Source: Asparagopsis taxiformis
Lineage: Eukaryota > Rhodophyta > Florideophyceae > Bonnemaisoniales > Bonnemaisoniaceae
Direction of reading: 5' to 3'
Assembly: GCA_030407315.1 (NCBI GenBank)
Contig: JALQPE010001541.1
Span: 1 to 13,503 of the forward strand
DNA length: 13,503 nucleotides
The notes under the pieces are model-generated. The model had not been told where the DNA came from. It searched no databases and saw only the letters and a program-made list of their open reading frames with translations. Shown in pieces: positions 1 to 7,262 of the stretch. Position 1 is the first letter of the stretch, and each line of letters begins with the position of its first letter. Both the position numbers and the translations under genes were made by a program.

Positions 1-777
1 TTTTCTCACAAATCACAACTCTCCACTTGTTATTGTAAATCACACGTCCGTTATTCTGTGTGTGTGGTTTTATGGCTTCTACCATGGTTTCGTGAACTTT
101 TTCAAAACGCTATTTTCAATAGCTTTTGCAGCAGGACCAGCAGATAATAATCCTTTCAAAGCAACTTCTGAATTCGGATAATCCCAGATAGACTTTATAT
201 CGTTATTGCTCTTTATTTTAAACCCAACTTCTTCTAATGTTTTTTCCAATAGCTGGTTTTCCGAAAGAGCAAACGGACCTCCTGCTCTAGGTGGTGGAGG
301 TGGAAGTAAACTGCCAATAGCCTTTAAGTATGTTAATGCTTCACAATCTTCTTTATTACCCCAAATCATTACTACAAGTTTTCCGTTATTCTTCAATACT
401 CTTTTTGCATCTAATAGAGCATTTTTCATATTAGCAGCATATTGAAGAATTAAACCCGCAAACGACATCAAAACTATTGTCGGGAAATGGCAATTCTTCC
501 ATTTCTCCAGTAGAAAACTTAATTTTTGAATTCCGTTTCTTTGCTTGCTCAACGAATTCTTTACTCGCATCAATTCCAGTTACATTAATATTTTGTTTAT
601 AAGCTAAATCACTAAAATAACCTGTTCCACAACCAACATCTAATAAAGTTTGGGTTGGCTTCATTTTGAGTGACTCTAATGCGTGTTCATATCCAGAATT
701 ACCAGTCGGTTCTTGAATTGAAGCCCAATCTTCAGTTTTTGTCCCCAAAGTTTTCCTTGAATTTTACTTGATCCCAT
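1..777 (-). CDS. Class I SAM-dependent methyltransferase, C-terminus beyond left edge, frame broken
   Basis: Predicted cytoplasmic methyltransferase using S-adenosylmethionine; the substrate cannot be told. About 259 residues are present and the reading frame is still open at base 1. The SAM-binding glycine motif LLDVGCGTGYFS lies near residue 50-60, followed by the acidic strand end VTGIDAS and the later strand LPFPDNSFDVVCGFNS, as in the Methyltransf_11/25 group. A proline run (LLPPPPPRAGGPFALS) and the end (MVEAIKPHTQNNGR) look like ordinary family sequence. I place the start at the ATG of 777-775 because the N-terminus MGSSKIQGKLWG then joins TKTEDWASIQEP after one missing G near 745. Further one-base breaks lie near 468 (FNS to FQYAANM, a lost T) and near 98. 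All key residues survive, so sequence error is likelier than decay. It is transcribed away from the repeat-bearing spacer on its right. Confidence 0.85.
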
Positions 778-832
778 AATTGTTCAATGTTTAAGTGTTA
801 TTTTTTGTGTTGGTACGGTTTTTTTAATTACA

Positions 833-978
833 GTCAACTTTAATGATATGAGTCAACTTTATGACTTATATCAATCATTTACTAAAACAAGTTTAATACA
901 AGCAAGTTAGCTCTTTATAAACCCTAAATCTATACGTAGAACTACGTAATTTTCAACAAGAGAAGGCCTATATTTACT
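833..978 (+). repeat. Dispersed intergenic repeat, copy 1
   Basis: About 146 bases align by eye with 2326-2471 in the same orientation. Shared landmarks in the same order are AACTTTAATGATATGAGT (copy 2: AACTTTAGTGATATAAGT), GCAAGTTA, the TACGTA palindrome, TTTTCAACAA and AAGGCCTAT/AAAGCCTAT. I judge identity at roughly two thirds. No gene follows copy 1 on the plus strand within this spacer, unlike copy 2, which ends just before a start codon. Confidence 0.7.
933..948. promoter_or_regulatory. Perfect inverted repeat TACGTAG-AA-CTACGTA
   Basis: Two 7-base arms are exact reverse complements around a central AA. The 16-base span suits a dimeric helix-turn-helix regulator. The same 7-2-7 layout, degenerate on one side, recurs at 2429-2444 inside the second repeat copy, followed in both by TTTTCAACAA. 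The regulator is unknown; operator function is inferred from symmetry and recurrence only. Confidence 0.5.
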
Positions 979-992
979 ATTCTTTTTTTATA

Positions 993-1046
993 GAAATTTT
1001 TAGGTCTAAAAAATCAAGAAGAGAATAAGTAAAACCTAAAAACTTC
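993..1046. terminator. Possible stem-loop, weak terminator candidate
   Basis: GAAATTTTTAGGT (993-1005) pairs with ACCTAAAAACTTC (1034-1046) at 12 of 13 positions plus one G-T, with a 28-base loop. The stem is AT-rich and the loop long, and no gene ends close by: the minus-strand hydrolase stops 210 bases away. It may be a weak terminator or part of the dispersed element. The pairing is visible; its role is a guess. Confidence 0.25.
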
Positions 1047-1255
1047 TTTTATATATAATAGCTGAGGTGCTAAATCCCTAACCCGAAAATAATTTTTTTG
1101 TTAAAATTTATATCTTGGAATTAGGGTTGTATTTAATGTGTTTGTGTATGAAATAGTTGTGTATTTCAGTAACTAACTTAGCAAGTACAAATCGAATAGA
1201 AAATTCCTAGAATTCTCATAAGTAGGCATACACTTTATACGATGTTTGCAAAAGT

Positions 1256-2297
1256 CTAGTTTTCTATATAAGTACTAATACACATAACAGTATCACCAAT
1301 ATTTATTGGTGGTGTGGCAAGCATATATAAAATAATTCCATCGTTAGTTGCTTTATATTCCTCCACAACACTACCAAATTCATCAGTAGTATAACCAACA
1401 ACATCATCTTTCTTTATTTTATCTCCAGCTTTATATTTACTGTAAAAAATCCCCTTAACATTAGCATTTATATAAGTCTGGCTATTACAATAAATAATAT
1501 TTTTATGAGCTTCAGTTCCGTTAAAGTACATACCCATAGTTTCAAGCATATTGTATACCCCTTTTTTAATCAAACTGACATTCTCTCTTTGCACATTTCC
1601 CATTTTACCACATTCAATACTTAATGCTGTTTTCCCATCTTGTACAGCTTGTTTAAATGCATATTTTGCAGTTCTGTGTCTGAAATATTATATGGATAAG
1701 AGACAACATATTCGAAACCACTATTTTCTGAAAGTTTCTTGGCCAGAGCAGTCTTACTCGGCTTTTGAGTGTTGTTATAATAGCATACGAAAGGAATTAA
1801 ATCTTCACAAGCATCTCCACCATGTACATCTAATAAAACATCACTTACAGAAATAATATTTGTAGTTATAAAATATGCTATCTGTTCAGTAATACTACCA
1901 TCCTTTTTTCCAGGAAAAGCGTTGTTTAAATTTTTCTGGTCTTGAGGGTTGACAAAGGGTGTACGTGTATAAAGGAAGCAATGTTTGCTATAGGAATAAC
2001 AATTAAGGTGCCTTTAAGATTTTCTACTTTGATTTCTTTAGCAATTTTTGTGTTGCAATAATTGGTGGATATTCATAACCGTGAATACCTGCAACAATGG
2101 TAAAAACTGGTCCTTCAGTTTTACCTTTTACAATGGATATTGGCAGGTGACCAGAGTTTCCTTCATCATCAGAAAATTCAATACGAACGTTTTCTTTGAA
2201 GATCTTATCTCAGAATTGAAAGCTTTTTGAAAGGCATTCTGTGTAAGAGTAACTTGAGTTACAAAAACATCAAAAGGGATAAAGATATACTTCTCAT
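1256..2297 (-). CDS. Secreted succinylglutamate desuccinylase/aspartoacylase-family (M14-like) hydrolase, frame broken
   Basis: Zinc-dependent amide hydrolase of the AstE/AspA branch of the M14 fold, about 347 residues; true substrate unknown. Zinc ligands are in AGIHGYEYPP (HxxE) and LLDVHGGD; the catalytic Glu is probably in LSIECGKMG. The substrate-binding strand reads RTPFVNPQDQKNLNNAFPG, close to the family NLNRxFPG signature. The C-terminus (GIFYSKYKAGDKIKKDDVVG onward) is the usual small beta domain. The start at 2297 gives MRSISLSLLMF then, after one lost T, FVTQVTLTQN, a convincing signal peptide, so export to the periplasm is expected; the core E. coli AstE is cytosolic. One-base breaks lie near 1672, 1971, 2045, 2205 and 2264; the one near 2205 is the least certain. 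It is divergent from the TIGR02757 gene across repeat copy 2. Confidence 0.82.
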
Positions 2298-2325
2298 TTA
2301 ATTATATATTTTATTCGAGATTTAT

Positions 2326-2471
2326 GCTAACTTTAGTGATATAAGTATATTTTGACAACTTATAGCAAGCGAAACTGAAATAAGTTCAGTATAAGTAAGC
2401 AAGTTAATTTTTAAAATCAAAAATTCAATACGTATAACCATGTAGTTTTCAACAAAAAAGCCTATCTATAC
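2326..2471 (+). repeat. Dispersed intergenic repeat, copy 2
   Basis: Second copy of the element at 833-978, filling nearly all of the 180-base divergent spacer between the desuccinylase-family gene and the TIGR02757 gene. Its right end lies six bases before the TIGR02757 ATG, so it probably supplies the leader and perhaps the promoter of that gene. No clear TAnnTTTG box was found in it on either strand. Confidence 0.7.
2429..2444. promoter_or_regulatory. Degenerate copy of the TACGTA palindrome (TACGTAT-AA-CCATGTA)
   Basis: It has the same spacing as the perfect palindrome at 933-948, with the left half conserved and mismatches in the right half. It sits 33 bases before the TIGR02757 start, where a bound protein would block or contact transcription. 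Operator function is inference. Confidence 0.4.
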
Positions 2472-2477
2472 CAATAC

Positions 2478-3246
2478 ATGAAACTCAAAACCTCAGACCT
2501 TAAAGACTTCCTTGACGAAAAAGTCAATCTTTATAACAACCCAAAATTTATTGAAAGCGATCCTATACAAGTACCGCATCAGTTTCTAAAAAGAAGATAT
2601 TGAAATTGCAGGCTTTTTAAGTGCAACCATTGCTTGGGGAATCGCAAAAGCATTATTAAAAATGCAAATAGAATGATGGAATTGTTAGACCACTCCCCTT
2701 TTGAGTTTATTTCGCAGCATCAAAACTCTGATTTAGAACGTTACAAGGTTTTGTACATCGCACCTTTAATGGTAACGATTTTATGCAGTTTATAAAAAAG
2801 CTTACAGCATATCTATAATAGGCATGATGGTTTAGAAGCTGTGTTTGCAAAACATGAGGAAGAGACATCATTACAACAGAGTATTCATGAGTTTAAAAAT
2901 GTCTTTTTTTGAAATTGAACATTTAGAACGCACCAAAAAACATGTGAGTGATCCTTTAAAAAATTCAGCAGCTAAGCGTATTAACATGTACTTACGTTGG
3001 ATGGTGCGCAACGATAATAATGGTGTAGATTTTGGTATTTGGAAAAGCCTCTCACCTGCTCAACTCAGTTGTCCTTTAGATGTACATTCTGGTAATGTTG
3101 CTCGCAAACTAGGTTTGCTAAAACGCAAACAGAATGATGGCAAAGCTTTAGCTGAACTAGATGCTTCACTTCGCAAATTAGACCCAACAGATCCTGTAAA
3201 ATATGATTTTGCTTTATTTGGACTTGGTGTTTTTGAAGGGTTTTAA
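2478..3246 (+). CDS. TIGR02757 family protein (DUF2400), frame broken
   Basis: About 256 residues, the usual length of this Bacteroidota family, whose function is not established. It starts MKLKTSDLKDFLDEKVNLYN. Recognisable family blocks are IAGFLSATIAWGNRKSI, the FVHRTFNG region, the RINMYLRWMVR segment, LSPAQLSCPLDVHSGNVARK and the ending DFALFGLGVFEGF. The LDVH..NVARKLGLL block recalls the C-terminal part of helix-hairpin-helix DNA glycosylases, which is a resemblance and not proof of DNA repair activity. One-base breaks lie near 2590 and 2640 (each a lost A), 2752, 2808 and 2905, where a T run is one too long (7 in place of 6). No signal peptide or membrane segment is present, so it is cytoplasmic. 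It stands alone, with REP-like repeats after it. Confidence 0.88.
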
Positions 3247-3275
3247 ATGGTTGCTTATCTTTAAAAACTATAATA

Positions 3276-3300
3276 ACTTCTGAAACATGTTCGGAATGAC
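3276..3300 (-). repeat. REP-like element, reversed copy
   Basis: Read on the minus strand this is GTCATTCCGAACATG followed by TTTCAGAAGT, a variant of the GTCATGCTGAACTTGTTTC element at 5178-5202. It faces the element at 3332-3352, 31 bases away, forming a convergent pair in the TIGR02757-S10 spacer. Elements beginning GTCAT(G/T)C are, as I recall, common between flavobacterial genes. Confidence 0.5.
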
Positions 3301-3331
3301 AAAACGCTAATGAATTGAATAACAATTTTGC

Positions 3332-3352
3332 ATGCTGAATTTATTTCAGCAT
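3332..3352 (+). repeat. REP-like element with perfect hairpin
   Basis: ATGCTGAA (3332-3339) and TTCAGCAT (3345-3352) are exact reverse complements with a five-base loop. The unit resembles the copy at 5178-5202. In RNA it would form a short hairpin 22 bases before the S10 peptidase start, so it could affect expression of that gene or end transcripts from the gene before; no T run follows. Confidence 0.55.
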
Positions 3353-3374
3353 CTCACATAAACATACTACACAT

Positions 3375-4864
3375 ATGAAAACGAAAATAACCATCGCACT
3401 ACTCTTACTAGGGTTATAAACTTTAGCTTTTCTCAAGATTTAAAAATTCCTGTAGACACAACTTATGTTACTAATAATTCTGTAACAATAAAAGGAAAGC
3501 AAATTAACTATAGAGCAGAAACTGGTTTTCAACCGGTTTGGGATGCTGATGGTAAAATGATTGCTTCATTATATTATACGTATTACAAACGTACTAATGA
3601 CTCTAAAGGCAATAACAGACCAATTATATACTCGTTTAATGGTGGACCTGGTTCGGCTTCTGTATGGATGCATATTGCATACACAGGACCAAAAATTTTA
3701 AAGATAGATGACGAAGGTTATCCTGTGCAACCTTATGGTGTAAAAGACAATCCAAACTCTATTTTAGATGTTGCAGATATTGTATTTATTAATCCTGTAA
3801 ACACAGGTTATTCGCGGAAAGTTGCAGATAAAGATGGTAAAATGTCAGAGGATAAATTATTCTTTGGTGTTAATGCAGATATTAAATATTTAGCAGACTG
3901 GATGAATACTTTTACAACACGTCATAACCGTTGGGAGTCACCAAAATATATTATTGGCGAAAGCTATGGTGGCACACGTGTTATGGGATTATCTTTAGAG
4001 CTTCAGAATAGACAATGGATGTATCTTAATGTGTAATTATGGTATCTCCAGCAGATTATAAAGTCCTAAGAGTTGGTGGACCATTATCGTCGAGTTTAAA
4101 CTTACCATACTACACAGCTGCAGCATGGTATCATAAGATGTTGCCTTCAGAATTACAATCTAAAGACTTATTAGAAATTTTACCAGAAGCAGAAGAGTTT
4201 GCTATTAATGATTTAATGCCAGCTATAGCTAAAGGCGGATTCATTACTAGTAGTGAAAAGAATAGTATTGCAAAACGAATGAGTTATTATTCTGGCTTGT
4301 CTGAAAAGTAATTTTACAACAAAACTTAGATGTGCCTAATCGCTTTTTCTGGAAAGAACTCTTACGAGACAAAACTGGTAAAACTATAGGAAGACTTGAT
4401 TCTAGATATATTGGAATAGACAAGGTAGAAACTGGTACAAGTCCAGATTACAGTGCAGAACTAACCTCTTGGTTACATTCTTTTACACCAGCAATTAATT
4501 ATTATGTTAGAAACGAATTAGGTTTTAAAACTGACGTTAAATACAATGTGTTTGGCAATGTTGGTAATTGGGATAGAACGAATGATAATACCAGAGAAAA
4601 TTTGAGGCAAGCTATGGCTCAAAATCCGTATTTAAAAGTATTGACACAATCTGGCTACTATGATGGAGCTACTACATACTTCTCCGCAAAATATTCACAA
4701 TGGCAAATAGATCCTAGCGGTAAAATGAAAGACCGTTTTTCATTTAAAGGGTACAGAAGTGGTCATATGATGTATTTAAGAATGAAGACCTTATTAAGGC
4801 AAATGATGATTTGAGAGATTTTATAGAAAGCTCATTACCTAAAGGGAAATCGGCTAAGTACTAG
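3375..4864 (+). CDS. S10 family serine carboxypeptidase, secreted, frame broken
   Basis: Exopeptidase of the alpha/beta-hydrolase fold that removes C-terminal residues, about 497 residues. The N-terminus MKTKITIALLLLG, then LNFSFSQDLKIP after a frame change near 3414, is a signal peptide, so the enzyme is exported. The oxyanion motif is SFNGGPGSASVWMH, the nucleophile Ser is in GESYGGTR (codon 3962-3964), Asp in GYYDGATTYF (codon 4662-4664) and His in RSGHMMYLR (codon 4764-4766): the full catalytic triad in the right order. Other breaks are near 4030 (a lost G, YLNG-VIMVS), 4308 (a lost A, LSEK-VILQQN) and 4788 (a lost A, YLRNEDLIKAND). Conserved residues lie on both sides of each break. It ends SLPKGKSAKY. 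It probably works in periplasmic peptide degradation. A small membrane protein follows after three bases. Confidence 0.92.
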
Positions 4865-4867
4865 TCT

Positions 4868-5116
4868 ATGTTAGATATTATTGGCGAAACACTAGTTTTT
4901 GGTATCTTATACTTTGTAGGTGGATGCATACGATGGTTATTTGCAACCCTATTCAATTTTATTTTCAATACTCCTAAACAACCTTTTAAAGCTTATGTCT
5001 TCAATTCGGACAATAAATATATTGATGATGAAGGCACTGGTTGTGTAAACATTATTATCGGAATTGTCTTTGTTGCTTTGGCTGCAATGTTGATATATAG
5101 TATTATGAATACCTAA
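4868..5116 (+). CDS. Small two-helix membrane protein, unknown
   Basis: 82 residues, the only clearly unbroken gene of the window. I do not recognise a family. Hydrophobic segments run at about residues 4-33 (LVFGILYFVGGCIRWLFATL with more around it) and 60-79 (VNIIIGIVFVALAAMLIYSI). They are joined by a polar loop (NTPKQPFKAYVFNSDNKYID) with an acidic DDEGTG stretch, so it is an inner-membrane hairpin protein. The ATG follows the S10 stop by three bases, so the two are cotranscribed. A functional tie to the peptidase is possible but not shown. Its intact frame over 249 bases fits chance, given one break per about 230 bases. Confidence 0.72.
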   Translation: MLDIIGETLVFGILYFVGGCIRWLFATLFNFIFNTPKQPFKAYVFNSDNKYIDDEGTGCVNIIIGIVFVALAAMLIYSIMNT

Positions 5117-5177
5117 TTAATTTGCGCCTTGTATTTTATAGAATTTCGTTTGATAAAAAGTAATAACCATAAGCGTT

Positions 5178-5202
5178 GTCATGCTGAACTTGTTTCTGCA
5201 TC
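5178..5202 (+). repeat. REP-like element GTCATGCTGAACTTG...
   Basis: The unit reads GTCATGCTGAACTTGTTTC then TGCATCT. The arms ATGCTGAA and TTCTGCAT pair with one mismatch. It is the third related copy in the window, in the 158-base spacer before the bidirectional terminator. The position is typical for such elements: intergenic, downstream of a gene. Confidence 0.6.
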
Positions 5203-5225
5203 TAATTCATAAATCAATTCTAAAC

Positions 5226-5255
5226 AAAAAGGCTCCCAAATTGGAAGCCTTTTTT
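5226..5255. terminator. Strong bidirectional intrinsic terminator
   Basis: AAAAAGGCT (5226-5234) pairs with AGCCTTTTT (5246-5254), and the stem extends inward through CC/GG and AA/TT after one mismatch, closing on a tiny loop. The plus strand ends in six T and the minus-strand reading in five or more, so it can stop the S10/small membrane protein transcript from the left and the M61 peptidase transcript from the right. It lies 109 bases after the former and 19 bases after the latter. Confidence 0.85.
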
Positions 5256-5274
5256 ATATATTATAAGATAATGA

Positions 5275-7161
5275 TTATCCTTTTAACCAAGCTGCTCTTA
5301 AAGCCTTTTGAGCATCAGTAGCATTCTCATCTTCTACTAAAGATTCACTAGTAGCAGTCGCCTTAGTTAATGTTCCTTTAAGTGCTATTGGTTGACCATC
5401 GCGCTCTAAGTCCATACTAAACTCTTGTCCTGGTTGCCACCCAAACATACCACCAACAACTTGCTGAGCATTAGCTAATGTTAAATCCGCACCATTTACT
5501 TTCTTAATTACATCACCTGCTTGTACTCCTTGAGAAGCCCAAAAAGAATTCTTTAATGCCATTGGCGAAAAAAGATTGTTCCTTTTTCTTGGTCACCATC
5601 AAAAATAATGTTTTGACCACCAGCAAATATGTAGTTAGTATCAACTTCAGATTGACCTAAAGTTAAACCAGCCATTTCAAAGAATTCGTTATAATTAATT
5701 GGCACATCACCTTCTACATGTGTTCTTAAAAACTCACCAACACTAGATATGTCATCTCAGTAATTTCTGCAATAAGGTTATCATCTACAAATGGCTTTTC
5801 TTTACCATACTTAGCAGAAAGCTCTTTCATAAGAGATAACATACTTCTGTTACCATCGCTTTCTTTTCGCATTAAAATATCAATACACATACCTATTAAG
5901 GCACCTTTCATGTACACATTATAATATTGAGGTGCATAAGGTTCTTCTAATACATTTTCACTCATAACAGTAAAACTCATAGCATCATCTAAATTTTTTG
6001 ATGTTGCAATCTTAGACATTACTGTATTGTAAAAATCTTTTGGCTCTACTAAACCTTCAAATACCTGAAAATGCTGTGCAAAATATTCAGTCACACCTTC
6101 GTACATCCACAAGTGCTTTGAGAATGTTGGTTTGTTATAATCAAATAATGTACATCTTCAGAATGTACAGATAATGGTGTTACAATATGGAAAAACTCGT
6201 GTGCAACAACATCTATATAGAACTTGCTAAACCTTCTTTACTAGAAGACTCTGGTAAAACAACCACAGTAGATGTATGGTGTTCTAAAGCTCCCATACCC
6301 TTTGGTGCTGTATCACTTCCATCAGATAAGTATAAATAAATATCATAACGTGCAGTACTGTTAATGTCTCCTAAATACTCTTTTGAGCTTGCATCATTTT
6401 GTATACTGTCTCTTTTTGACTTGCTGCAGTATGTACTTTATTTGGTGAATATACACTTAGTACAATCTTAATATCACCAACCATAAATTCCTCAACATCT
6501 AACTTTCCGTACATCATTGGATTATCTGTAATATCAAAATAACGCTGTGCAAAGTAGCTACTTGTAATTGACTTTCCGTCTGAGCTAGACTTCATTCCTT
6601 TATCTTCTAATGCAGAAGTTCTAACAAAGTTGCTGGTGCAGTAACATCTAAAGCATACTGGTTATTCTTTAAAGAATCGAAATAACCAATAAAACCATGA
6701 AGATTTAATACATAGTTGTCTTCTTCAATGTTTGTACCTGCTGGAGAAAATGGATTCTCTCCACCTATACCACCTGAAGATTCAATATCAAATGTATCAT
6801 TTACATAATACATTAACTTGTCTAATTTAGTAGCGTCAGCAATTGTCCAAGTATTAACATCTACATTAGTAACTTTTAATTCGTTTCCGTCATAATCTAG
6901 AGCTTTTACATCTTCTATATATCTTCCAAAATCACTAACAGAGTATGTTCCTTGTACAACTCTCGGTAATCTGTAAGTCACAGTTTCTGTAGTAAAACGT
7001 CCAGGATTAATTGTTACTGGTACTTTATCATCCACAACGGCTGTTAAATCTAATGCAGTTTCAATAGGATTGTTTACTGCTAAATCGTCTGCTTTAGGCT
7101 TTGCTGAACCACAGCCTACCATAATTACACCTAAGCCAAGAATGGCTAAATAATTCTTCAT
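5275..7161 (-). CDS. M61 family peptidase lipoprotein with C-terminal PDZ domain, frame broken
   Basis: Zinc metallopeptidase of the glycyl aminopeptidase type, about 629 residues, the usual length. The N-terminus MKNYLAILGLGVIMVGCGSA is a lipoprotein signal, with Cys17 as the likely lipidated residue. An N-terminal beta domain follows (TYRLPRVVQGTYSVSDFGRY, a typical M61 stretch). Zinc ligands are HEFFH (6187-6201) and the Glu in MYEGVTEYFA. The last 95 residues form a PDZ domain (GVQAGDVIKKVNGADL, with FGWQPGQEF and LERDGQ), probably for substrate or C-terminus recognition. One-base breaks lie near 6632, 6385, 6228, 6144, 5752 and 5575, mostly lost T or A; the active site is unaffected. It is transcribed divergently from the glycosyltransferase, with a perfect inverted repeat in its leader, and ends at the bidirectional terminator. 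Confidence 0.92.
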
Positions 7162-7180
7162 GTTAAAATTTTTAGTTTAT

Positions 7181-7205
7181 GTCTAGTCATATTTTTTGAC
7201 TAGAC
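7181..7205. promoter_or_regulatory. Perfect 9-bp inverted repeat in the leader of the M61 gene
   Basis: GTCTAGTCA (7181-7189) and TGACTAGAC (7197-7205) are exact reverse complements separated by seven AT bases. The element starts 20 bases before the M61 ATG and ends four bases after the candidate promoter box. The transcript would therefore begin at or near its outer edge, so it could be an operator covering the start point or a hairpin at the 5' end of the mRNA. No T run follows on the minus strand, so termination is unlikely. Confidence 0.6.
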
Positions 7206-7208
7206 GCA

Positions 7209-7216
7209 CAAAACTA
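7209..7216 (-). promoter_or_regulatory. Candidate -7 box TAGTTTTG of the M61 promoter
   Basis: On the minus strand this matches the Bacteroidota sigma consensus TAnnTTTG exactly. No clear TTG -33 element is seen about 20 bases further upstream. It lies 48 bases before the M61 start, a sensible leader length. Confidence 0.45.
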
Positions 7217-7262
7217 CAATCTGTTACCACTTAAAATCTAAAGGTTTTGTTAAATTCGCATT

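Larger units (their letters stand above)
778..1255. other. Gene-free spacer of 478 bases
   Basis: No frame with protein-like composition was found on either strand. The spacer holds, left to right: the presumed upstream region of the methyltransferase (no TAnnTTTG box found); dispersed repeat copy 1 with its palindrome; a long AT-rich stem-loop; and an AT-rich tail, about 1140-1255, with GAATTC and CTAG near-palindromes and the string TATACGATGTTTGCAAA. The tail resembles intergenic elements that I believe recur in flavobacterial genomes, but I cannot name it and give this low weight. Confidence 0.6.

Noticed and set aside
285..305. G-rich run (GGTGGTGGAGGTGG) as a possible quadruplex or repeat
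   Set aside because: It is the complement of codons for the conserved proline run of the methyltransferase, so coding explains it.
206..445. Open plus-strand frame opposite the methyltransferase
   Set aside because: It is antisense to a well-supported gene, has low-complexity composition (glycine run from the proline codons) and no family resemblance.
933..948. Repeat palindromes as CRISPR-type or integron recombination sites
   Set aside because: Only two diverged copies exist, 1.5 kb apart, with no regular spacing, no cas genes and no integrase in the window.
1551..2230. Open plus-strand frames opposite the desuccinylase-family gene
   Set aside because: They are antisense shadows; the minus strand carries the zinc ligands and NLNxxFPG-type motif across the same bases.
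2585..2910. Programmed frameshifting in the TIGR02757 gene (runs of A and T at the breaks)
   Set aside because: There are five breaks in one 256-codon gene, in both directions, with the same pattern in every other gene; no stem-loop or slippery heptamer is shared. Sequence error is simpler.
3065..3325. Minus-strand open frame over the end of the TIGR02757 gene and the following spacer
   Set aside because: It runs through a conserved coding block in antisense and through the REP-like repeat; it has no recognisable protein character.
5275..7161. M61 gene as a pseudogene
   Set aside because: The signal, HEFFH, EGVTEY and PDZ motifs are all intact and only single-base frame changes separate them, as elsewhere in the window.
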